Shown: in pieces, positions 13,239 through 14,197 of the stretch | Numbering within the stretch: position 1 is the stretch's first letter | How the letters are laid out: every line of letters begins with the position of its first letter | Program-made: the position numbers and the translations under genes | Origin: Chitinophagaceae bacterium UBA2467 | GTDB taxonomy: Bacteria; Bacteroidota; Bacteroidia; Chitinophagales; Chitinophagaceae | DNA length: 14,197 nt | NCBI GenBank assembly: GCA_002342205.1 | Contig: DDPN01000049.1 | Location: 1,483-15,679 of the forward strand | Direction: 5' to 3' | Notes under the pieces: model-generated | Databases searched by the model: none | What the model was told of the DNA's origin: nothing | The model's input: the letters and a program-made list of their open reading frames with translations, nothing else

Positions 13239-14049
13239 TTTGTAATGATTTTATATTGTTCTGTGATTTATTTAAAAATGTTTCAACGTCTTTTCTGTAT
13301 TTGCTATCAGGATAGCGATCCGTAAACTCATAGCACTCATTTACCACTTGCTCAAATCGTTCCACACGCTTTTCCTCAATACTCATCTCTGCAAATTGAA
13401 AGTAAGATTTAATTACCATCAATTTATATTCATCTGCTCGTGCTGACTCCGGAAAAGAATTCAGCAGAGCCGTGAAGGCTACACCTGCAGCTCTAAACTG
13501 TCCTAAGTCATAATACAACTGTGCACTTAGAAAATCTTTTGTTTCCAGTTTTGCACGACAGAGATCGACAATCTCAGAGGCTTCTTTATTACGAGGAGAA
13601 GCAGGATGAGTGTTGATAAAGGTTTGCATCATCCCCATTGCTTTTAACGTGTTAGTCTGGTCAAGCGATGCTTTAGGAGACTGTTTGTAAAAACAATAGG
13701 CCCGCATGTAATCGATTTCTTCTGCACGAGCGCTGGTTGGGAAAATCTCTAAATAACTTTTAAAGAGATTTTCTGCGTTCATGTAATCGTATAGGTTATA
13801 AGCGCAATAGGCATATTTGTAATAGATATCTTCAAACTCTTTACTCGTTTTGTAAAAGGGCATGATATCTTCATACACCTGTTGTGCTTTAACAAAGGAC
13901 TTTTTTGCAAAGAACTGTTCAGCCATCCTCAACTTGTAGGCTGCATCAGGATTTTTTAAAAGCTTAGTCATGCTTTTACCACAACCTGACATCACGCCAA
14001 CCAAGAGCAGGATCAAAGACAACGTGCTGAATCGCAATAGGATGGACAT
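13213..14049 (-). CDS. bamD: Outer-membrane protein assembly lipoprotein BamD
   Basis: BamD is the essential lipoprotein partner of BamA in the complex that inserts beta-barrel proteins into the outer membrane. The 278-residue precursor begins with a signal peptide ending in the lipobox MSGC (Cys23), so the mature protein is lipid-anchored in the periplasm. It then forms tandem tetratricopeptide-like helix pairs: AYKLRMAEQFFAKKSFVKAQ (37-56), the YKYAYCAYNLYDYMNAENLF region, EIDYMRAYCFYKQSP, DLGQFRAAGVAFTALLNSFP and DEYKLMVIKSYFQFAEMS. The NFPxS-like repeats IFPTSARAEE and SFPESARADE are typical of BamD. It is the first gene of a minus-strand cluster and overlaps rpoZ by 26 bp. The -7 element TAATTTTG lies 7 nt upstream of the ATG. 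Confidence 0.93.
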   Translation of the reverse strand: MSILLRFSTLSLILLLVGVMSGCGKSMTKLLKNPDAAYKLRMAEQFFAKKSFVKAQQVYEDIMPFYKTSKEFEDIYYKYAYCAYNLYDYMNAENLFKSYLEIFPTSARAEEIDYMRAYCFYKQSPKASLDQTNTLKAMGMMQTFINTHPASPRNKEASEIVDLCRAKLETKDFLSAQLYYDLGQFRAAGVAFTALLNSFPESARADEYKLMVIKSYFQFAEMSIEEKRVERFEQVVNECYEFTDRYPDSKYRKDVETFLNKSQNNIKSLQNEQVKTPA

Positions 14050-14056
14050 GGGGGAG

Positions 14057-14064
14057 CAAAATTA
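14057..14064 (-). promoter_or_regulatory. Bacteroidota-type -7 element (TAATTTTG) for bamD
   Basis: On the minus strand this reads TAATTTTG, an exact TAnnTTTG match 7 nt upstream of the bamD ATG at 14049. Transcription from it would begin within a few bases of the start codon. A TTTTG lies upstream but only 11 nt away, too close for a normal -33 element. Confidence 0.45.
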
Positions 14065-14095
14065 CAGTTAAGTAGCAAAACTTGCGTAAAAAAGA

Positions 14096-14111
14096 TGGAC
14101 TTCCAAGTCCA
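14096..14111. repeat. Near-perfect 16-bp dyad upstream of bamD
   Basis: TGGACTTCCAAGTCCA has 7-bp arms (TGGACTT and AAGTCCA) separated by only CC. With a loop that short it is more likely a binding site for a dimeric protein than a hairpin. It lies about 47 bp upstream of the bamD start within the otherwise non-coding 14050-14197, in which I see no ORF that resembles a gene. Chance is not excluded. Confidence 0.35.
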
Positions 14112-14197
14112 AACCGTTAAGATTAGCTTAAAGCGATGATTGTCAGGGTGAAGTTGATAGTTTAAACTGCTGGAGTTATAAGAGGGGGTAAAAGAAG

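Overview
The window looks like ordinary, vertically inherited chromosome from a member of the Bacteroidota, most likely in the Chitinophagales or a nearby order. The reasons are the start of a SprA gliding/type IX secretion protein beside ruvA, a Bacteroidota-type RNA polymerase omega subunit, a DUF4835/DUF4296 pair, a futalosine-pathway menaquinone operon, start sites without recognisable Shine-Dalgarno sequences, and several copies of the Bacteroidota promoter element TAnnTTTG. I see no insertion sequence, phage gene, tRNA, rRNA, CRISPR array or plasmid function. I did not find a clear new multi-gene system.

Layout from left to right. Positions 1-822 (minus strand) hold ruvA followed by the first 70 codons of sprA, which runs off the left edge and probably starts at TTG. 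Positions 886-3578 (plus strand) hold fabH, a trans-sulfuration-type PLP enzyme and a spermidine/spermine-type GNAT acetyltransferase. Positions 3575-5883 (minus strand) form a tight cluster of two tandem 6-pyruvoyl-tetrahydropterin synthase-like paralogues, GTP cyclohydrolase I (folE) and fabD. Positions 5966-7452 (plus strand) hold mqnB and mqnD. Positions 7449-8759 (minus strand) hold a class I-like photolyase. Positions 8914-10214 (plus strand) hold a sensor-less soluble histidine kinase and a NarL-type response regulator. Positions 10211-11576 (minus strand) hold the two subunits of a 3-oxoacid CoA-transferase. Positions 11607-14049 (minus strand) hold bamD, rpoZ, DUF4835 and a DUF4296 lipoprotein in transcription order.

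Functional themes are fatty-acid initiation (FabD makes malonyl-ACP, which FabH condenses with acyl-CoA), pterin synthesis from GTP (FolE product feeds the PTPS-like enzymes), menaquinone synthesis by the futalosine route, CoA-ester metabolism, UV-damage repair and outer-membrane/cell-surface biogenesis (SprA, BamD, probably DUF4835). The genes are packed very tightly. Within operons there are three ATGA overlaps, an 11-bp overlap and a 26-bp overlap, and all three convergent gene pairs overlap by exactly 4 bp at their stop codons.

The points most worth a second look are the tandem PTPS-like paralogues beside folE, the exact TAATTTTG element in front of four transcription units (two so close to the start codon that the mRNA would be leaderless or nearly so), the Tyr in place of the usual active-site Trp in the photolyase with a sensor-less two-component pair divergent from it, the interlocked stop codons, and the absence of coaBC between rpoZ and the DUF4835 gene. 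No region longer than about 155 bp lacks a gene.
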